Positions 9,004-21,315 are shown, counted from the stretch's first letter. The stretch is DNA of 64,000 nt from Rahnella variigena (GCF_003610915.1 NZ_NSDJ01000001.1:2480001-2544000), one strand, 5' to 3'. Made by a program: numbers and translations. The notes: generated by a model not told the origin, from the letters alone.

Positions 9004-9038
9004 TTACCGCCAGCAGTTCAGGCTGCTGGCGGTAATGT
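9004..9038 (+). terminator. Terminator after emtA overlapping the end of marC
   Basis: A perfect 13-bp inverted repeat, TTACCGCCAGCAG / CTGCTGGCGGTAA, with a 6-base loop. The loop holds the marC stop codon and the right arm encodes the last marC residues. TGTTTT follows on the plus strand. Confidence 0.7.
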
Positions 9039-9698
9039 TTTGATGATTTCAAGGATCCCGTTAATCACAAACTGAACCCCCATACACACCAGTAAGAATC
9101 CCATCAGACGTGAAATCGCTTCAATCCCGCTCTTGCCGACCAGGCGCATAATCGCACCTGAACTGCGCAGCGTTAACCATAAAATCAGTCCGACTAAAAA
9201 GAAAATAATCACCGGTGCAACGGTAATAACCCAGTGCGGGAAATCAGAATCCCGTACGGTAGACGCGCTGCTGATGATCATCGCAATCGTACCCGGGCCC
9301 GCCGTGCTTGGCATCGCCAGCGGAACGAAGGCGATATTTGGCGATTCCTGTTTCCTCATTTCCTCGGTTTTATTCTCAATTAATACTCTTTCTTCCACAT
9401 GGGGTTGTGGGAAAAGCATTCTGAAACCGATAAAAGTGACGATCAGACCCCCTGCAATTCTTAGACCGGGAATTGAAATCCCAAACGTGTTCATAACCAG
9501 CTGGCCTGCGTAATACGCCACCATCATGATGATGAAGACATATACAGAGGCCATTAGCGATTGCTGGTTTCTTTCCTGCGTGGTCATTTTCCCTGAAAGG
9601 CCGAGCAACAGCGCCACGGTAGTCAGGGGATTTGCCAGCGGAAGGAGTACCACCAGGCCCAAACCTATTGCTTCAAATAACAGCCTGACTTCAGACAT
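9018..9698 (-). CDS. marC: MarC, inner-membrane protein (MarC/UPF0056 family)
   Basis: 226 aa with six predicted membrane helices, nearly identical in strings to E. coli Mar[62 protein letters not shown] and [21 protein letters not shown] charged loop sits at about 100-120. The function is unknown, and the old link to multiple antibiotic resistance has not held up. In E. coli it is divergent from marRAB; here the neighbours are emtA and thrS and no marRAB is visible. Confidence 0.93.
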   Translation of the reverse strand: MSEVRLLFEAIGLGLVVLLPLANPLTTVALLLGLSGKMTTQERNQQSLMASVYVFIIMMVAYYAGQLVMNTFGISIPGLRIAGGLIVTFIGFRMLFPQPHVEERVLIENKTEEMRKQESPNIAFVPLAMPSTAGPGTIAMIISSASTVRDSDFPHWVITVAPVIIFFLVGLILWLTLRSSGAIMRLVGKSGIEAISRLMGFLLVCMGVQFVINGILEIIKTLPPAA

Positions 9699-9987
9699 AT
9701 GCTTCCCTTATCTCATGTTTCTCTGAATAGCTTATCTTGCAGGAGGGGATTACACGAAAAATATCCACATTAAGCAACACAGGTTGCTGGAAATTCGCAC
9801 TTTACGGGTGTTAAACTCGTTGCCTGTTTTCACGTCGCATCCCGATACATTTACGTGATGTATTTCAGGGTGTCTATATTTGGCAAAGTAAAGCTGGATA
9901 GCGTGGATAACTACATGAAATCACACTCAAATATTTTTCTAGATGTGCTCTGTCGTGTGGGGCACCACTGTAGATTAAGGAATTAAC
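9699..9987 (+). promoter_or_regulatory. thrS promoter and leader region
   Basis: 289 bp between marC and thrS. In E. coli the thrS leader folds into tRNA-Thr-like hairpins bound by ThrRS, which represses its own translation. A structured leader with UAAGGA before the ATG is present here, but I could not confirm the anticodon-like loop by eye, so the operator is an inference from family knowledge. Confidence 0.4.
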
Positions 9988-11916
9988 ATGCCTGTCATTA
10001 CTCTTCCTGATGGAAGCCAGCGCGTTTTTGATCGCCCCGTTTCTCCTCTTGATGTTGCGCTTGATATCGGTCCGGGTCTGGCGAAAGCCTGTATCGCGGG
10101 TCGCGTTAACGGCGAACTGGTTGATGCAACTGATTTGATTGAAACCGATGCACAACTGGCGATCATCACCGCTAAAGACGAAGCCGGTCTTGAAATTTTG
10201 CGCCACTCTTGTGCGCACCTTTTGGGTCATGCCATCAAGCAATTGTGGCCAGACACTAAAATGGCTATCGGTCCGGTTATCGATAATGGCTTCTACTACG
10301 ACGTCGATTTAGATCGCACGTTGACTCAGGAAGACATCGAACTGCTTGAAAAGCGCATGCACGAACTGGCTGAAAAGAATTACGACGTTATTAAAAAGAA
10401 AGTCAGCTGGCAGGAAGCGCGCGATACCTTTGCAAGCCGTGGCGAAGAATACAAAGTGGCCATTCTGGATGAAAACATCAGTCATGATGATCGTCCGGGC
10501 TTGTACCACCATGAAGAATACGTCGACATGTGCCGTGGTCCGCACGTACCGAACATGCGTTTCTGCCATCATTTCAAACTGCAGAAAACATCCGGTGCTT
10601 ACTGGCGTGGTAACAGCGACAACAAGATGCTGCAACGTATCTACGGCACCGCATGGGCAGATAAAAAGCAACTCAATGCCTATATTCAGCGTCTGGAAGA
10701 AGCCGGTAAACGAGACCACCGTAAAATTGGTAAGCAACTCGACCTGTATCACATGCAGGAAGAAGCGCCAGGTATGGTGTTCTGGCACAACGATGGCTGG
10801 ACTATTTTCCGTGAGCTGGAAGCCTTCGTGCGCATGAAACTGAAGTCATACGACTATCAGGAAGTGAAAGGTCCGTTCATGATGGACCGCGTGCTGTGGG
10901 AAAAAACAGGTCACTGGGAAAACTACAAAGAAGCAATGTTCACTACTTCTTCTGAAAACCGTGAATACTGCATCAAACCTATGAACTGCCCGGGTCACGT
11001 TCAGATCTTTAACCAGGGTCTGAAATCCTACCGCGATCTGCCGCTGCGTATGGCGGAGTTCGGCAGCTGCCATCGTAATGAGCCGTCAGGTGCATTGCAT
11101 GGTCTGATGCGCGTTCGTGGCTTCACTCAGGACGATGCCCACATCTTCTGTACTGAAGAGCAGGTACGTGATGAAGTGAACAGCTGTATCCGTATGGTTT
11201 ACGACATGTACAGCACTTTTGGCTTCGAAAAGATTGTGGTGAAATTGTCCACTCGTCCTGAGAAGCGCATTGGTACTGACGAAATGTGGACTCGTGCTGA
11301 GGATGATCTGGCAGCCGCGCTGACTGAAAACGACATTCCGTTCGAATATCAGCCTGGTGAAGGGGCGTTCTACGGTCCGAAAATTGAATTTACCTTGCAC
11401 GATTGTTTGGATCGTGCGTGGCAGTGTGGTACCGTGCAGCTCGACTTTTCATTACCTGGTCGCTTGAACGCCTCTTATATTGGCGAAAGCAACGACCGTC
11501 AGGTCCCGGTAATGATTCACCGTGCTATCCTGGGTTCAATGGAGCGTTTCATCGGTATTCTGACTGAAGAATACGCTGGCTTCTTCCCAACATGGATAGC
11601 TCCGGTCCAGGTAGTGATCATGAATATCACTGATTCACAAGCTACCTATGTCGAAGAATTAACTAAAAAACTGCAAGATGCAGGCATTCGCGTTAAAGCC
11701 GACTTGAGAAATGAGAAGATTGGCTTTAAAATTCGCGAACACACGCTACGCCGTGTTCCTTACATGTTAGTTTGTGGCGATAAAGAGGTCGAAGCAGGCA
11801 AAGTTGCTGTTCGTACCCGCCGCGGCAAAGACTTAGGAAGCATGGATGTTAGCGAAGTCGTTGACAAACTGCTGGCGGAAATCCGCAGCAGAAGTCTTCA
11901 TCAACTGGAGGAATAA
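9988..11916 (+). CDS. thrS: ThrS, threonyl-tRNA synthetase
   Basis: 642 aa, exactly the E. coli length. Domains in order: N-terminal TGS (about 1-62), editing domain with [12 protein letters not shown] and the second metal/His motif (about 63-225), class II catalytic core (about 240-535) with [14 protein letters not shown] (zinc Cys), motif 2 [22 protein letters not shown] and motif 3 [15 protein letters not shown], then the anticodon-binding domain to the end. It charges tRNA-Thr and hydrolyses mischarged Ser-tRNA-Thr. It heads a translation operon and is followed 3 bases later by infC. Confidence 0.98.
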   Translation: MPVITLPDGSQRVFDRPVSPLDVALDIGPGLAKACIAGRVNGELVDATDLIETDAQLAIITAKDEAGLEILRHSCAHLLGHAIKQLWPDTKMAIGPVIDNGFYYDVDLDRTLTQEDIELLEKRMHELAEKNYDVIKKKVSWQEARDTFASRGEEYKVAILDENISHDDRPGLYHHEEYVDMCRGPHVPNMRFCHHFKLQKTSGAYWRGNSDNKMLQRIYGTAWADKKQLNAYIQRLEEAGKRDHRKIGKQLDLYHMQEEAPGMVFWHNDGWTIFRELEAFVRMKLKSYDYQEVKGPFMMDRVLWEKTGHWENYKEAMFTTSSENREYCIKPMNCPGHVQIFNQGLKSYRDLPLRMAEFGSCHRNEPSGALHGLMRVRGFTQDDAHIFCTEEQVRDEVNSCIRMVYDMYSTFGFEKIVVKLSTRPEKRIGTDEMWTRAEDDLAAALTENDIPFEYQPGEGAFYGPKIEFTLHDCLDRAWQCGTVQLDFSLPGRLNASYIGESNDRQVPVMIHRAILGSMERFIGILTEEYAGFFPTWIAPVQVVIMNITDSQATYVEELTKKLQDAGIRVKADLRNEKIGFKIREHTLRRVPYMLVCGDKEVEAGKVAVRTRRGKDLGSMDVSEVVDKLLAEIRSRSLHQLEE

Positions 11917-12471
<555 letters not shown>

Positions 12472-12490
12472 GGCTTCCAAGTAATCCTGC

Positions 12491-12512
12491 TGCGCGGTGT
12501 TCGCACCGCGCA
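12491..12512 (+). promoter_or_regulatory. infC-rpmI intercistronic hairpin (L20 autoregulation region)
   Basis: TGCGCGGTG-TTCG-CACCGCGCA is a 9-bp stem with a UUCG-type loop and no following T-run, so it is not a terminator. In E. coli, ribosomal protein L20 represses rpmI through RNA structures in this region; this stem is probably part of that fold. Confidence 0.55.
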
Positions 12513-12566
12513 TGCTGGATTCGCCTTTCTGATTCATGTTAATAACAATGCGAAGTGGAATTTAAA

Positions 12567-12764
12567 ATGCCAAAGATCAAAACAGTACGCGGCGCCGCTA
12601 AACGCTTCAAAAAAACCGCCAACGGTGGTTTTAAGCGTAAGCACGCAAACCTGCGTCATATTCTGACCAAAAAAGCTACTAAGCGTAAACGTCACTTGCG
12701 TCCAAAAGGCCTGGTATCCAAGAACGATTTGGGTCTGGTCTCTGCATGTCTGCCGTACGCATAA
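12567..12764 (+). CDS. rpmI: RpmI, 50S ribosomal protein L35
   Basis: 65 aa starting [20 protein letters not shown] and ending [12 protein letters not shown], the standard length and highly basic. The start at 12567 follows the family; the in-frame ATG at 12555 would add four residues. It lies 95 bases after infC and 40 bases before rplT, and is expected to be translationally coupled to rplT and repressed by L20. Confidence 0.97.
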   Translation: MPKIKTVRGAAKRFKKTANGGFKRKHANLRHILTKKATKRKRHLRPKGLVSKNDLGLVSACLPYA

Positions 12765-12789
12765 ATACACTTTTTCATTTAGAATATAA

Positions 12790-13161
<372 letters not shown>

Positions 13162-13172
13162 GTCAGGTGAAA

Positions 13173-13194
13173 GAGGGAGCTTGCTCCCTCTTTT
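13173..13194 (+). terminator. Terminator after rplT
   Basis: GAGGGAG-CTTG-CTCCCTC followed by TTTT, 11 bases after the rplT stop. Confidence 0.88.
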
Positions 13195-13294
13195 ATATTT
13201 TGTGTTTAAAAACATTCTGTTTCGTTGTTTAATACCCTCTGTAGTGTCATCAGAACGTCAGCACAAAATTTACAACCGATAAGGTAACGCAAGC

Positions 13295-13339
13295 ATGAAT
13301 CCTGCTATTTTCCGTTTCTTTTTTTACTTTAGCGCCTGA
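13295..13339 (+). CDS. pheM: PheM, pheST leader peptide
   Basis: 14 codons, MNPAIFRFFFYFSA then TGA, with five Phe among the 14. E. coli PheM is the same length with almost the same sequence. Ribosome stalling at the Phe codons when Phe-tRNA is scarce prevents the downstream attenuator from forming, raising pheST expression. A TAAGGTAACG ribosome site precedes it. The attenuator lies 49 bases downstream. Confidence 0.95.
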   Translation: MNPAIFRFFFYFSA

Positions 13340-13381
13340 CTCAGGAAGGCTTTCGCGCGTAAGAGAAGAAATGAAAAGTAG

Positions 13382-14497
<1,116 letters not shown>

Positions 14498-14511
14498 GGC
14501 GGGAATATCAC

Positions 14512-16899
14512 ATGAAATTCAGTGAACTCTGGTTGCGTGAGTGGGTAAACCCAGCCATCAGCAGCGAAGCATTATCAGACCAAATCACCATGGCTGGCCT
14601 TGAAGTCGATGGCGTTGATCCGGTTTCCGGCGCATTTAATGGCGTGGTTGTCGGTGAAGTTGTCGAATGTGGTCAGCACCCTAACGCAGACAAACTGCGT
14701 GTGACTAAAGTGAATGTCGGTGGCGATCGCCTGCTCGATATCGTTTGCGGCGCACCAAACTGCCGTCAGGGCCTTAAAGTTGCCGTCGCGACTGTCGGCG
14801 CGGTATTGCCGGGTGATTTCAAAATCAAAGCCGCCAAGCTGCGTGGCGAGCCTTCAGAAGGCATGTTGTGTTCTTTCTCTGAGCTGGGTATTTCGGAAGA
14901 TCACGACGGTATCATTGAGCTGCCGCTTGATGCGCCAGTCGGGACTGATATCCGTGAATTCCTGAAGCTCGATGACACCATTATCGAAATCAGCGTGACG
15001 CCAAACCGTGCTGACTGTCTGGGTATCCTGGGCGTGGCACGTGATGTTGCGGTGATTAATCAGCTGCCGCTGGTCGAGCCGGAAATCAATCCGGTGAAAG
15101 CTACCGTTGACGCCACAATCTCCATTGATGTGCAGGCGCCTCAGGCGTGTCCGCGTTATCTGGGCCGTGTGGTTAAAGGCATCAATGTTAAGGCCGCTAC
15201 GCCGTTGTGGATGCGTGAAAAACTGCGCCGCTGTGGTATCCGTTCTATCGACGCTGTTGTGGATATTACCAACTTCGTGCTGCTGGAACTCGGTCAGCCA
15301 ATGCATGCGTTCGATCTGAATCGCATCAGCGGTGGCATTGTTGTGCGCATGGCGCAGAAAGACGAAGCATTAACGTTGCTTGATGGCACCAAAGCGAAAC
15401 TGGCGGAAGACACGCTGGTCATCGCTGACCACGAGAAAGCGCTGGCGATGGCCGGTATCTTTGGTGGCGAACATTCAGGTGTGAATGATGAAACGCAGGA
15501 TGTCCTGCTGGAATCTGCGTTCTTTGCTCCGCTCTCAATTACTGGCCGTGCACGCCGTCAGGGTCTGCACACAGACGCTTCACATCGCTATGAACGTGGT
15601 GTGGATCCAGAGCTGCAATTCAAAGCCATTGAGCGCGCAACTGCGTTGCTGCTGAGTATTTGTGGTGGTGAAGCCGGTCCGGTCATCAACGCGACTTCAG
15701 AAGAGCATCTGCCAAAAGCGGCTACCATCACATTGCGTCGTGAAAAACTGGATCGCCTGATTGGCCACCATGTAGAAGACGCACAGGTAACCGATATTCT
15801 GACCCGTCTGGGCTGTCAGGTTGAGCATAAAGCCGACCACTGGGTGGCTGTCGCACCAAGCTGGCGTTTCGATATGCAAATCGAAGAAGACCTGGTGGAA
15901 GAAGTGGCCCGTGTTTACGGCTACAACAACATTCCTGATGTGCCAGTGAAAGCCAGTCTGGTGATGACTAAACACCGTGAAGCGAATTTGTCGCTTAAAC
16001 GTGTGAAAAATCTGCTGGTTGACCGTGGATTCCAGGAAGCGATCACCTACAGTTTTGTGGATCCAAAAGTTCAGGCTCTCCTGCACCCTGGTGAAGAAGC
16101 GCTGATTTTGCCAAGCCCGATTTCGGTGGAAATGTCGGCAATGCGTCTTTCCCTGTGGTCTGGCCTGCTGACTGCGGTAGTAAATAACCAAAATCGTCAG
16201 CAAAGTCGCGTGCGTTTATTTGAAAGCGGCCTGCGCTTTGTCCCTGATACACAAGCCGATTTGGGTATCCGTCAGGACGTCATGCTGTCTGGTGTGATCT
16301 CGGGTACTAAAAATGAAGAGCATTGGGATCTGGCGCGTCAGGCAGTTGACTACTACGATTTGAAAGGTGATCTTGAGGCTATTCTTGAGCTTACCGGCAA
16401 AATGAACGACGTACAGTTCAAGGTTGAAGCAAATCCTGCGCTGCATCCTGGGCAAAGCGCGGCGATTTATTTACGCGGCGAACGTATTGGTTTCATTGGT
16501 GTAGTACACCCTGAGCTGGAACGTAAACTCGATCTTAATGGTCGTACCGTGGTCTTCGAATTGTTATGGAACAAGGTCGCAGACCGCGTACTGCCTGATG
16601 CGAAAGAGATTTCTCGCTTCCCGGCGAACCGTCGTGACATCGCTGTGGTAGTGGCCGAAAATGTGCCCGCAGACGATATTTTGGCAGAGTGCAAGAAAGT
16701 TGGCGCAAATCAGGTAGTTGGCGTAAACTTGTTTGATGTGTACCGTGGCAAGGGCGTAGCTGAAGGTTACAAGAGCCTGGCTATCAGTCTGGTGTTGCAG
16801 GATACCGGCCGTACACTGGAAGAAGAGGAGATCGCCGCTACCGTTGCAAAATGTGTAGAGGCTCTAAAACAGCGATTCCAAGCATCCTTGAGGGATTGA
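14512..16899 (+). CDS. pheT: PheT, phenylalanyl-tRNA synthetase beta subunit
   Basis: 795 aa, the E. coli length. Domains: N-terminal tRNA-binding EMAP-like fold (about 40-150), B3/B4 editing domain (about 210-380), B5 DNA-binding-like domain (about 400-475), a catalytic-like core (about 480-680) and the C-terminal ferredoxin-fold anticodon-binding domain with [14 protein letters not shown]. It carries tRNA recognition and Tyr-tRNA-Phe editing. It starts 14 bases after pheS and ends 4 bases before ihfA, so ihfA is co-transcribed. Confidence 0.98.
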   Translation: MKFSELWLREWVNPAISSEALSDQITMAGLEVDGVDPVSGAFNGVVVGEVVECGQHPNADKLRVTKVNVGGDRLLDIVCGAPNCRQGLKVAVATVGAVLPGDFKIKAAKLRGEPSEGMLCSFSELGISEDHDGIIELPLDAPVGTDIREFLKLDDTIIEISVTPNRADCLGILGVARDVAVINQLPLVEPEINPVKATVDATISIDVQAPQACPRYLGRVVKGINVKAATPLWMREKLRRCGIRSIDAVVDITNFVLLELGQPMHAFDLNRISGGIVVRMAQKDEALTLLDGTKAKLAEDTLVIADHEKALAMAGIFGGEHSGVNDETQDVLLESAFFAPLSITGRARRQGLHTDASHRYERGVDPELQFKAIERATALLLSICGGEAGPVINATSEEHLPKAATITLRREKLDRLIGHHVEDAQVTDILTRLGCQVEHKADHWVAVAPSWRFDMQIEEDLVEEVARVYGYNNIPDVPVKASLVMTKHREANLSLKRVKNLLVDRGFQEAITYSFVDPKVQALLHPGEEALILPSPISVEMSAMRLSLWSGLLTAVVNNQNRQQSRVRLFESGLRFVPDTQADLGIRQDVMLSGVISGTKNEEHWDLARQAVDYYDLKGDLEAILELTGKMNDVQFKVEANPALHPGQSAAIYLRGERIGFIGVVHPELERKLDLNGRTVVFELLWNKVADRVLPDAKEISRFPANRRDIAVVVAENVPADDILAECKKVGANQVVGVNLFDVYRGKGVAEGYKSLAISLVLQDTGRTLEEEEIAATVAKCVEALKQRFQASLRD

Positions 16900-16903
16900 A
16901 CCT

Positions 16904-17200
16904 ATGGCGCTTACTAAAGCTGAAATGTCAGAACACCTGTTTGAGAAGCTCGGGCTGAGCAAACGGGATGCCAAAGACCTTGTTGAGATATTTTTCGAAG
17001 AAGTACGTCGTGCTTTGGAAAATGGCGAGCAAGTAAAACTGTCTGGCTTTGGCAACTTTGATCTGCGTGACAAAAACCAACGTCCGGGACGTAACCCGAA
17101 AACCGGCGAAGATATTCCGATCACGGCGCGTCGTGTGGTGACTTTCCGTCCGGGACAGAAATTGAAAAGTCGTGTAGAGAATGCCACTCCGAAAGAATAA
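16904..17200 (+). CDS. ihfA: IhfA, integration host factor alpha subunit
   Basis: 98 aa starting [20 protein letters not shown], with the beta-arm DNA-bending loop [20 protein letters not shown] and its intercalating Pro ([10 protein letters not shown]). With IhfB it bends DNA sharply at specific sites. It is the last gene of the pheMST operon and probably also has its own promoter inside pheT, as in E. coli. A strong terminator follows. Confidence 0.98.
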   Translation: MALTKAEMSEHLFEKLGLSKRDAKDLVEIFFEEVRRALENGEQVKLSGFGNFDLRDKNQRPGRNPKTGEDIPITARRVVTFRPGQKLKSRVENATPKE

Positions 17201-17212
17201 GTGAAAACATCA

Positions 17213-17236
17213 AAAAGGCCGCGAAAGCGGCCTTTT
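17213..17236 (+). terminator. Terminator after ihfA
   Basis: AAAGGCCGC-GAAA-GCGGCCTTT with an extended T-run, 12 bases past the stop: a GNRA-loop intrinsic terminator. Confidence 0.92.
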
Positions 17237-17480
17237 TTTTGGGCTGAATTTACGGTTCTCTGAGAGGAAATAATTTGCGTTAAATTGCGCAGGAAGTGAA
17301 AAGATTTCGTTAATGGGGTAGTTGTTTCAGGAATCGTCTGATAGATTAAATCTAACGCCAGATCAAGGCGAAATATTATCTCCACCTTACAGGTTGTTAA
17401 TTAAGAGCTGACTTTTTTATCAGTGCTGTTTTATTCAACTTTTTATATCAGCCGCAATAAATACAATGGTTGCATAAAAC
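17237..17480. other. Gene-free stretch after ihfA
   Basis: With the flanking terminators the gap between ihfA and the small lipoprotein gene is 387 bp. The central 240 bp are AT-rich; I see no convincing ORF, RNA or operator in them. Confidence 0.5.
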
Positions 17481-17502
17481 AAAAAAGGGGCCGAAGCCCC
17501 TT
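17481..17502 (-). terminator. Terminator after the small lipoprotein gene
   Basis: On the minus strand GGGGC-TTCG-GCCCC is followed by six T. It lies 86 bases past the stop of the 42-aa lipoprotein. Confidence 0.82.
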
Positions 17503-17587
17503 GATGTTAAACGCATTGGCAAATGTTTATATTCAGATTCGCAGTCAGTAAATAAACAAATGCAATGATGAAAATTCTTAATTAATG

Positions 17588-17716
17588 TTAGCGCCAGTAA
17601 TAATGCGGATGACCACCGCCATGGCCGCCACCGTGACCATAAGGCCCCGGGAAGATACAGCCACTGAGGCTTACGACAACCAGAGCAACACCAAAGAAAG
17701 CGAGAATACGACGCAT
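17588..17716 (-). CDS. 42-aa Gly/His-rich lipoprotein of unknown function
   Basis: Begins MRRILAFFGVALVVVSLSGC: two Arg, a hydrophobic core and a lipobox LSGC, so signal peptidase II should cleave before Cys20. The mature peptide is only 23 residues, with GPYGHGGGHGGGHPHYYWR at its end: eight Gly, four His and three Tyr. GAGAATAAGGACATTCTT-like AAGGACA precedes the ATG, and an intrinsic terminator follows. A metal-binding or envelope-surface role is possible but unproven. I do not recognise a named family. It is divergent from the His-rich exported protein at 17987. Confidence 0.75.
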   Translation of the reverse strand: MRRILAFFGVALVVVSLSGCIFPGPYGHGGGHGGGHPHYYWR

Positions 17717-17986
17717 AAGAATGTCCTTTATTGGAATAAACAATTTTATTATAAATAAACGGCAGACGGATTATCGTCAGGCTTGCGTTAAGATTTGTTA
17801 GTATCGTAATAAGAATTGAATAGTTAATAATCTTCATCCTGTTGATGTATTTCAAACAGGATATGTTTGTATTTTTATTGTAAGGTCACAGCAAGTTATC
17901 CGAAAATACGCCGCACTCTTATATTCTCTGTCTTTCCTGCCTGATATAAAAAACGCGTCATAAAAAATAAAGAAGGCGTGACTCTT

Positions 17987-18412
17987 ATGAAAAAATCACT
18001 TTTATTGCTTTGTTGTGCACTGGCATTGCCTGTGATCGCGCAGGCAAATGTTTCTGTTGACGTTAACGTACCCGGCGTATCGGTTCATCTCGGGGATCAG
18101 GACCAGCGTGGCTATTACTGGGATGGTTACGACTGGCGTCCGCCGCAGTGGTGGCATGACCATCAGGGCCATCATTATGGTGAGCGCAATGAGCATGGTA
18201 TGTACTGGCATGGCAACCGCTGGGATCCCAAACCGCCGCAGCGTGGTCATAGCAATCCGCCACACAATCCGCCACACGATCAGGGCCACCCGAACAGCGG
18301 CAATCATCGTGACAATGGTGTTCATCATGATAATCGTGATCATCAGGGCGGGCATAATGACAATCACGGGAACGGCCAGCCAATCCCGCCAGATGGCCAT
18401 CAGGGCCACTAA
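17987..18412 (+). CDS. Exported His-rich DUF2502-like protein
   Basis: 141 aa. Signal peptide [20 protein letters not shown] (cleavage near residue 20), then a short core (VSVDVNVPGVSVHLGDQDQ, GYYWDGYDWRPPQWW) resembling the DUF2502/YpeC family of periplasmic proteins, and a long low-complexity C-terminal tail from about residue 85 made of His, Asn, Asp, Gly and Pro. In all 19 of 141 residues are His. The DNA of the tail has short imperfect repeats (CATCAGGGCC recurs). The function is unknown; metal binding is suggested by composition. The ATG at 17987 is preferred over a GTG at 17978 because AAGAAGG lies about 10 bases before it. Confidence 0.8.
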   Translation: MKKSLLLLCCALALPVIAQANVSVDVNVPGVSVHLGDQDQRGYYWDGYDWRPPQWWHDHQGHHYGERNEHGMYWHGNRWDPKPPQRGHSNPPHNPPHDQGHPNSGNHRDNGVHHDNRDHQGGHNDNHGNGQPIPPDGHQGH

Positions 18413-18440
18413 TTCTCGCGTTTCAATGAAGACTTTTCAG

Positions 18441-18466
18441 GCCGGTGCCTTGTCACCGGCTTTTTT
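18441..18466 (+). terminator. Terminator after the His-rich protein gene
   Basis: GCCGGTG-CCTTGT-CACCGGC followed by six T, 28 bases past the stop. It separates this gene from btuC. Confidence 0.9.
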
Positions 18467-18564
18467 GTTTCCTGTTTTTATCATTATCCTGTTCACTCAC
18501 CAGAGCTAACTGACTAATATCGGTAGGATAGTCATCCACGGTGAGTCTCAGGAAACAGCCTTAC

Positions 18565-19572
18565 ATGCCCATTTCGCAGACCTATTCTGCTCTTGAACAA
18601 CAACGGGAACGCCGTGACCGCCGCTGGCTGGTCGGGCTGAGCCTGTTGCTGGTAATGATCTGCGTATTCAGCCTGAGTGCGGGTGAAAACTGGTTATGGC
18701 CCAATCAGTGGCTGGGCAGTGAGGCGCGACTTTTTGTCTGGCAACTGCGCTTACCCCGGGCTATCGCGGTGATTTTAGTCGGTGCCAGTCTCGCGGTTGC
18801 TGGCGCAGTCATGCAGTCATTATTCGAAAACCCGCTCGCCGAACCCGGATTGCTCGGCGTTGCCAATGGTGCCGGTGTGGCGCTGGTATTGTGTGTCATG
18901 CTCGGCCAAGGCATTTTACCTGTCTGGGTGATGAGTCTGGCGGCGATTGCAGGGGCACTGATTGTCACATTTTTCCTGTTAACGATTTCCCGTAAACGAC
19001 GGTTAACTAACGCCCGTATGCTGCTGGTCGGCGTGGCGATTGGTATCGTCTGTAGCGCTTTAATGACCTGGGCCATTTACTTCAGCAGTAATCTTGATTT
19101 GCGCCAGCTGATGTACTGGATGATGGGCGGGTTCGGCGGTATTGACTGGAACCAGATCTGGCTGGCAATGCTGTTGTTGCCGGTATTATTGTGGCTGGTT
19201 TTTCAGGGCAACGCCCTTAATCTGCTGTCATTGGGTATCGTACAGGCGCAACAACTGGGGATATCTCTGACAACCTGGCGCTATGTGCTCGTTCTCGCGG
19301 TAGGCTGGATTGTCGGGCTGAGCGTGGCATTATCCGGCGTTATCGGCTTTATTGGGCTGGTTATCCCGCATATTCTGCGCCTTGCGGGTATCACCGATCA
19401 GCGGCGTTTACTGCCAGCCTGTGCGCTTGGCGGCGCCAGCGTGTTACTTCTCGCTGACGTGGTATCAAGAATGGGTCTGTATGCCGCTGAATTACCGGTC
19501 GGTGTAGTTACCGCCACGCTGGGGGCTCCGGTCTTCATCTGGCTTCTGATCAGAGTCGGACAAATCCGCTGA
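18565..19572 (+). CDS. btuC: BtuC, vitamin B12 ABC transporter permease
   Basis: 335 aa (E. coli 326). About ten membrane helices, with family strings [38 protein letters not shown], the [11 protein letters not shown] loop and the coupling region [18 protein letters not shown]. It forms a BtuC2D2 complex that carries cobalamin from BtuF across the inner membrane. The ATG at 18565 is chosen by family length; a GTG at 18541 is also possible. No cobalamin riboswitch is evident upstream. First gene of btuCED. Confidence 0.95.
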   Translation: MPISQTYSALEQQRERRDRRWLVGLSLLLVMICVFSLSAGENWLWPNQWLGSEARLFVWQLRLPRAIAVILVGASLAVAGAVMQSLFENPLAEPGLLGVANGAGVALVLCVMLGQGILPVWVMSLAAIAGALIVTFFLLTISRKRRLTNARMLLVGVAIGIVCSALMTWAIYFSSNLDLRQLMYWMMGGFGGIDWNQIWLAMLLLPVLLWLVFQGNALNLLSLGIVQAQQLGISLTTWRYVLVLAVGWIVGLSVALSGVIGFIGLVIPHILRLAGITDQRRLLPACALGGASVLLLADVVSRMGLYAAELPVGVVTATLGAPVFIWLLIRVGQIR

Positions 19573-19634
19573 TTATTTACGGCGGGTCGTCTATGCTCTC
19601 CCTTTACCTACCTGCAACTATCAGGATAAAAACG

Positions 19635-20186
19635 ATGAGTAATGACATTTTTGACATCTCCCTGAAAACCATTGATGGCGAAACCACAACGCTGGGTGCT
19701 TATAAAGGTTCTGTATTGCTGGTCGTTAACGTAGCGTCACAATGTGGCCTGACCAAACAATATGAAAGTCTGGAGAATATTTATCAGGCCTGGCACGACC
19801 AGGGATTTGAGGTTCTGGGCTTCCCGTGTAATGAGTTTGGCGCGCAGGAACCGGGTACAGAAGAGGAAATCAAAACCTTCTGTACCACGAACTTTGGCGT
19901 GAAATTTCCTATGTTCAGCAAAATCAACGTCAATGGCGACAACCGCCACCCGCTGTATTCGGCGATGATTGCTGCCCGTCCTGCGGCGGTAAAACCAGAA
20001 GACAGTGCTTTCTACGAGCGTCTTGCGAGCAAAGGCCGTCAGCCTTTAAAACCCGATGACATCTTGTGGAACTTTGAGAAATTCCTGATCGGTCGCGATG
20101 GCACCGTTGTTCAGCGTTTCGCACCGGACATGTCGCCGGAAGATCCTATTCTCATGGAAATTATTAAAGCAGCTCTGGCAAAATAA
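19635..20186 (+). CDS. btuE: BtuE, glutathione/thioredoxin peroxidase
   Basis: 183 aa, the E. coli length. Glutathione peroxidase fold: peroxidatic Cys in VNVASQCGLTKQY, then LGFPCNEFGAQEPG and the WNFEKFLIGRDG motif with catalytic Trp/Asn. It reduces hydroperoxides using thioredoxin or glutathione. It lies inside the btu operon but is not needed for B12 transport. The start at 19635 (MSNDIFDISLKT) follows AGGATAAAAACG. An upstream in-frame ATG at 19593 is not supported. Confidence 0.95.
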   Translation: MSNDIFDISLKTIDGETTTLGAYKGSVLLVVNVASQCGLTKQYESLENIYQAWHDQGFEVLGFPCNEFGAQEPGTEEEIKTFCTTNFGVKFPMFSKINVNGDNRHPLYSAMIAARPAAVKPEDSAFYERLASKGRQPLKPDDILWNFEKFLIGRDGTVVQRFAPDMSPEDPILMEIIKAALAK

Positions 20187-20193
20187 CTAAGTT

Positions 20194-20961
20194 ATGGAAG
20201 CGCAGATGCTGGAATGTCGCGAAATTGCGGTTGAAGGGCGCCTTCAGGCGTTTAGTTCTCACATCTCGCCCGGAAGCCGGATACATATTATCGGGCCGAA
20301 CGGGGCAGGAAAGAGCACCTTACTGAACCGGCTGGCAGGTATGTCGGCCGGAAAAGGTGAGGTCTGTATCGACGGACAAAGGTTAGCTGAATTATCAGGC
20401 CCGCGTCTGGCTCGTCTGCGCGCCTGGCTTTGCCAGCAACTGACACCGGCATCCCTGATGCCGGTTTTCCAATATCTGTCACTTCATCAGCCACAAAACT
20501 CTGATCCTGAGGTGCTGGAGCGCACAATTGCACGGTTGTCTGCTGCGCTGCATCTTGACGATAAACTTGCCCGTCCGGTCACACATCTTTCAGGTGGTGA
20601 ATGGCAGCGGGTTCGCCTCGCGGCGGTCTTATTGCAGGTGTGGCCTGACGTTAATCCCGACAGCCGTCTTTTATTTCTCGACGAACCGATGAACAGTCTT
20701 GACGTGGCGCAGCAGCAGGCGCTGGATCAGTTGCTCACGGAATTCTGCGCAGCAGGGCGTTCAGTCGTGATAAGTGACCACGATCTTAATCATACTTTGC
20801 ATTATGCACATGAGGTCTGGCTGATGACGGCGGGTAAAGTCATTTCAGCGGGGAAATGTTCTGATGTTATGCAGCCGGAATCACTTTCTGCAGTTTATAA
20901 AGTGGCATTTCAGGGATATGAACTGGCTGGTCGTCAGTGGATAATGGCCGCGATGGCGTAA
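20194..20961 (+). CDS. btuD: BtuD, vitamin B12 ABC transporter ATPase
   Basis: 255 aa (E. coli 249). ABC ATPase: Walker [17 protein letters not shown], signature LSGGEWQRVRLAAVLLQ, Walker B LLFLDEPMNSLD and the switch His in ISDHDLNHTL. It powers BtuC. It begins 7 bases after btuE. In E. coli nlpC follows directly; here the arn operon intervenes. Confidence 0.95.
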   Translation: MEAQMLECREIAVEGRLQAFSSHISPGSRIHIIGPNGAGKSTLLNRLAGMSAGKGEVCIDGQRLAELSGPRLARLRAWLCQQLTPASLMPVFQYLSLHQPQNSDPEVLERTIARLSAALHLDDKLARPVTHLSGGEWQRVRLAAVLLQVWPDVNPDSRLLFLDEPMNSLDVAQQQALDQLLTEFCAAGRSVVISDHDLNHTLHYAHEVWLMTAGKVISAGKCSDVMQPESLSAVYKVAFQGYELAGRQWIMAAMA

Positions 20962-21315
20962 TGTATTACTTTATCAATAGCGTGGTAACTATTTTATTAT
21001 CAGCTGTTAGGTTTTTGAATGCCCATTTTCTGTTCATAAAAAGAACAGTGTTTTCTATTTCTAAATAAAGTTCATTTTTTAGTATTACATTAAATACAAT
21101 TCAATGCATTGTTTTCAAGGCGTTTTTTGGTATTAAGATAATTTCTTTTCTTCTGGTTTAGTTTCTATTTAGCTTCACTAAACTGGAAAATCCTTAAGGT
21201 TAAATTAAGATTAAACCGACATCATAAGATTCATAAATTCATGACAGTGTTTACCTGTTGTTAAATAAATGCGGTCTAAAGTTGGTATCAATTAATTACC
21301 TTTCGGGATAGCGTA
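20962..21315. other. Intergenic region btuD-arnB
   Basis: 354 bp, strongly AT-rich. It holds the PmrA-type box and the presumed arn promoter in its last 125 bp. The first 200 bp show no ORF or clear terminator. Confidence 0.6.
21193..21209 (+). promoter_or_regulatory. PmrA (BasR) box of the arn operon
   Basis: CTTAAG-GTTAA-ATTAAG fits the PmrA direct repeat YTTAAK-N5-YTTAAK with one mismatch in the second half. A -10-like TAAGAT lies about 15 bases downstream (21225-21230), so the box would overlap the -35 region as at known PmrA promoters. It ends 106 bp before arnB. Confidence 0.78.

Noticed and set aside
17448..17855. 135-codon minus-strand frame over the small lipoprotein
   Set aside because: It is a frame shadow; the adjacent frame gives a clean lipoprotein with signal and ribosome site.
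18063..18383. Asp/His-rich minus-strand frame
   Set aside because: It is antisense to the His-rich tail of the exported protein; the repetitive DNA opens several frames.
18467..18564. Cobalamin riboswitch before btuC
   Set aside because: Under 100 bases between the upstream terminator and btuC, too short, and no B12-box-like sequence seen.
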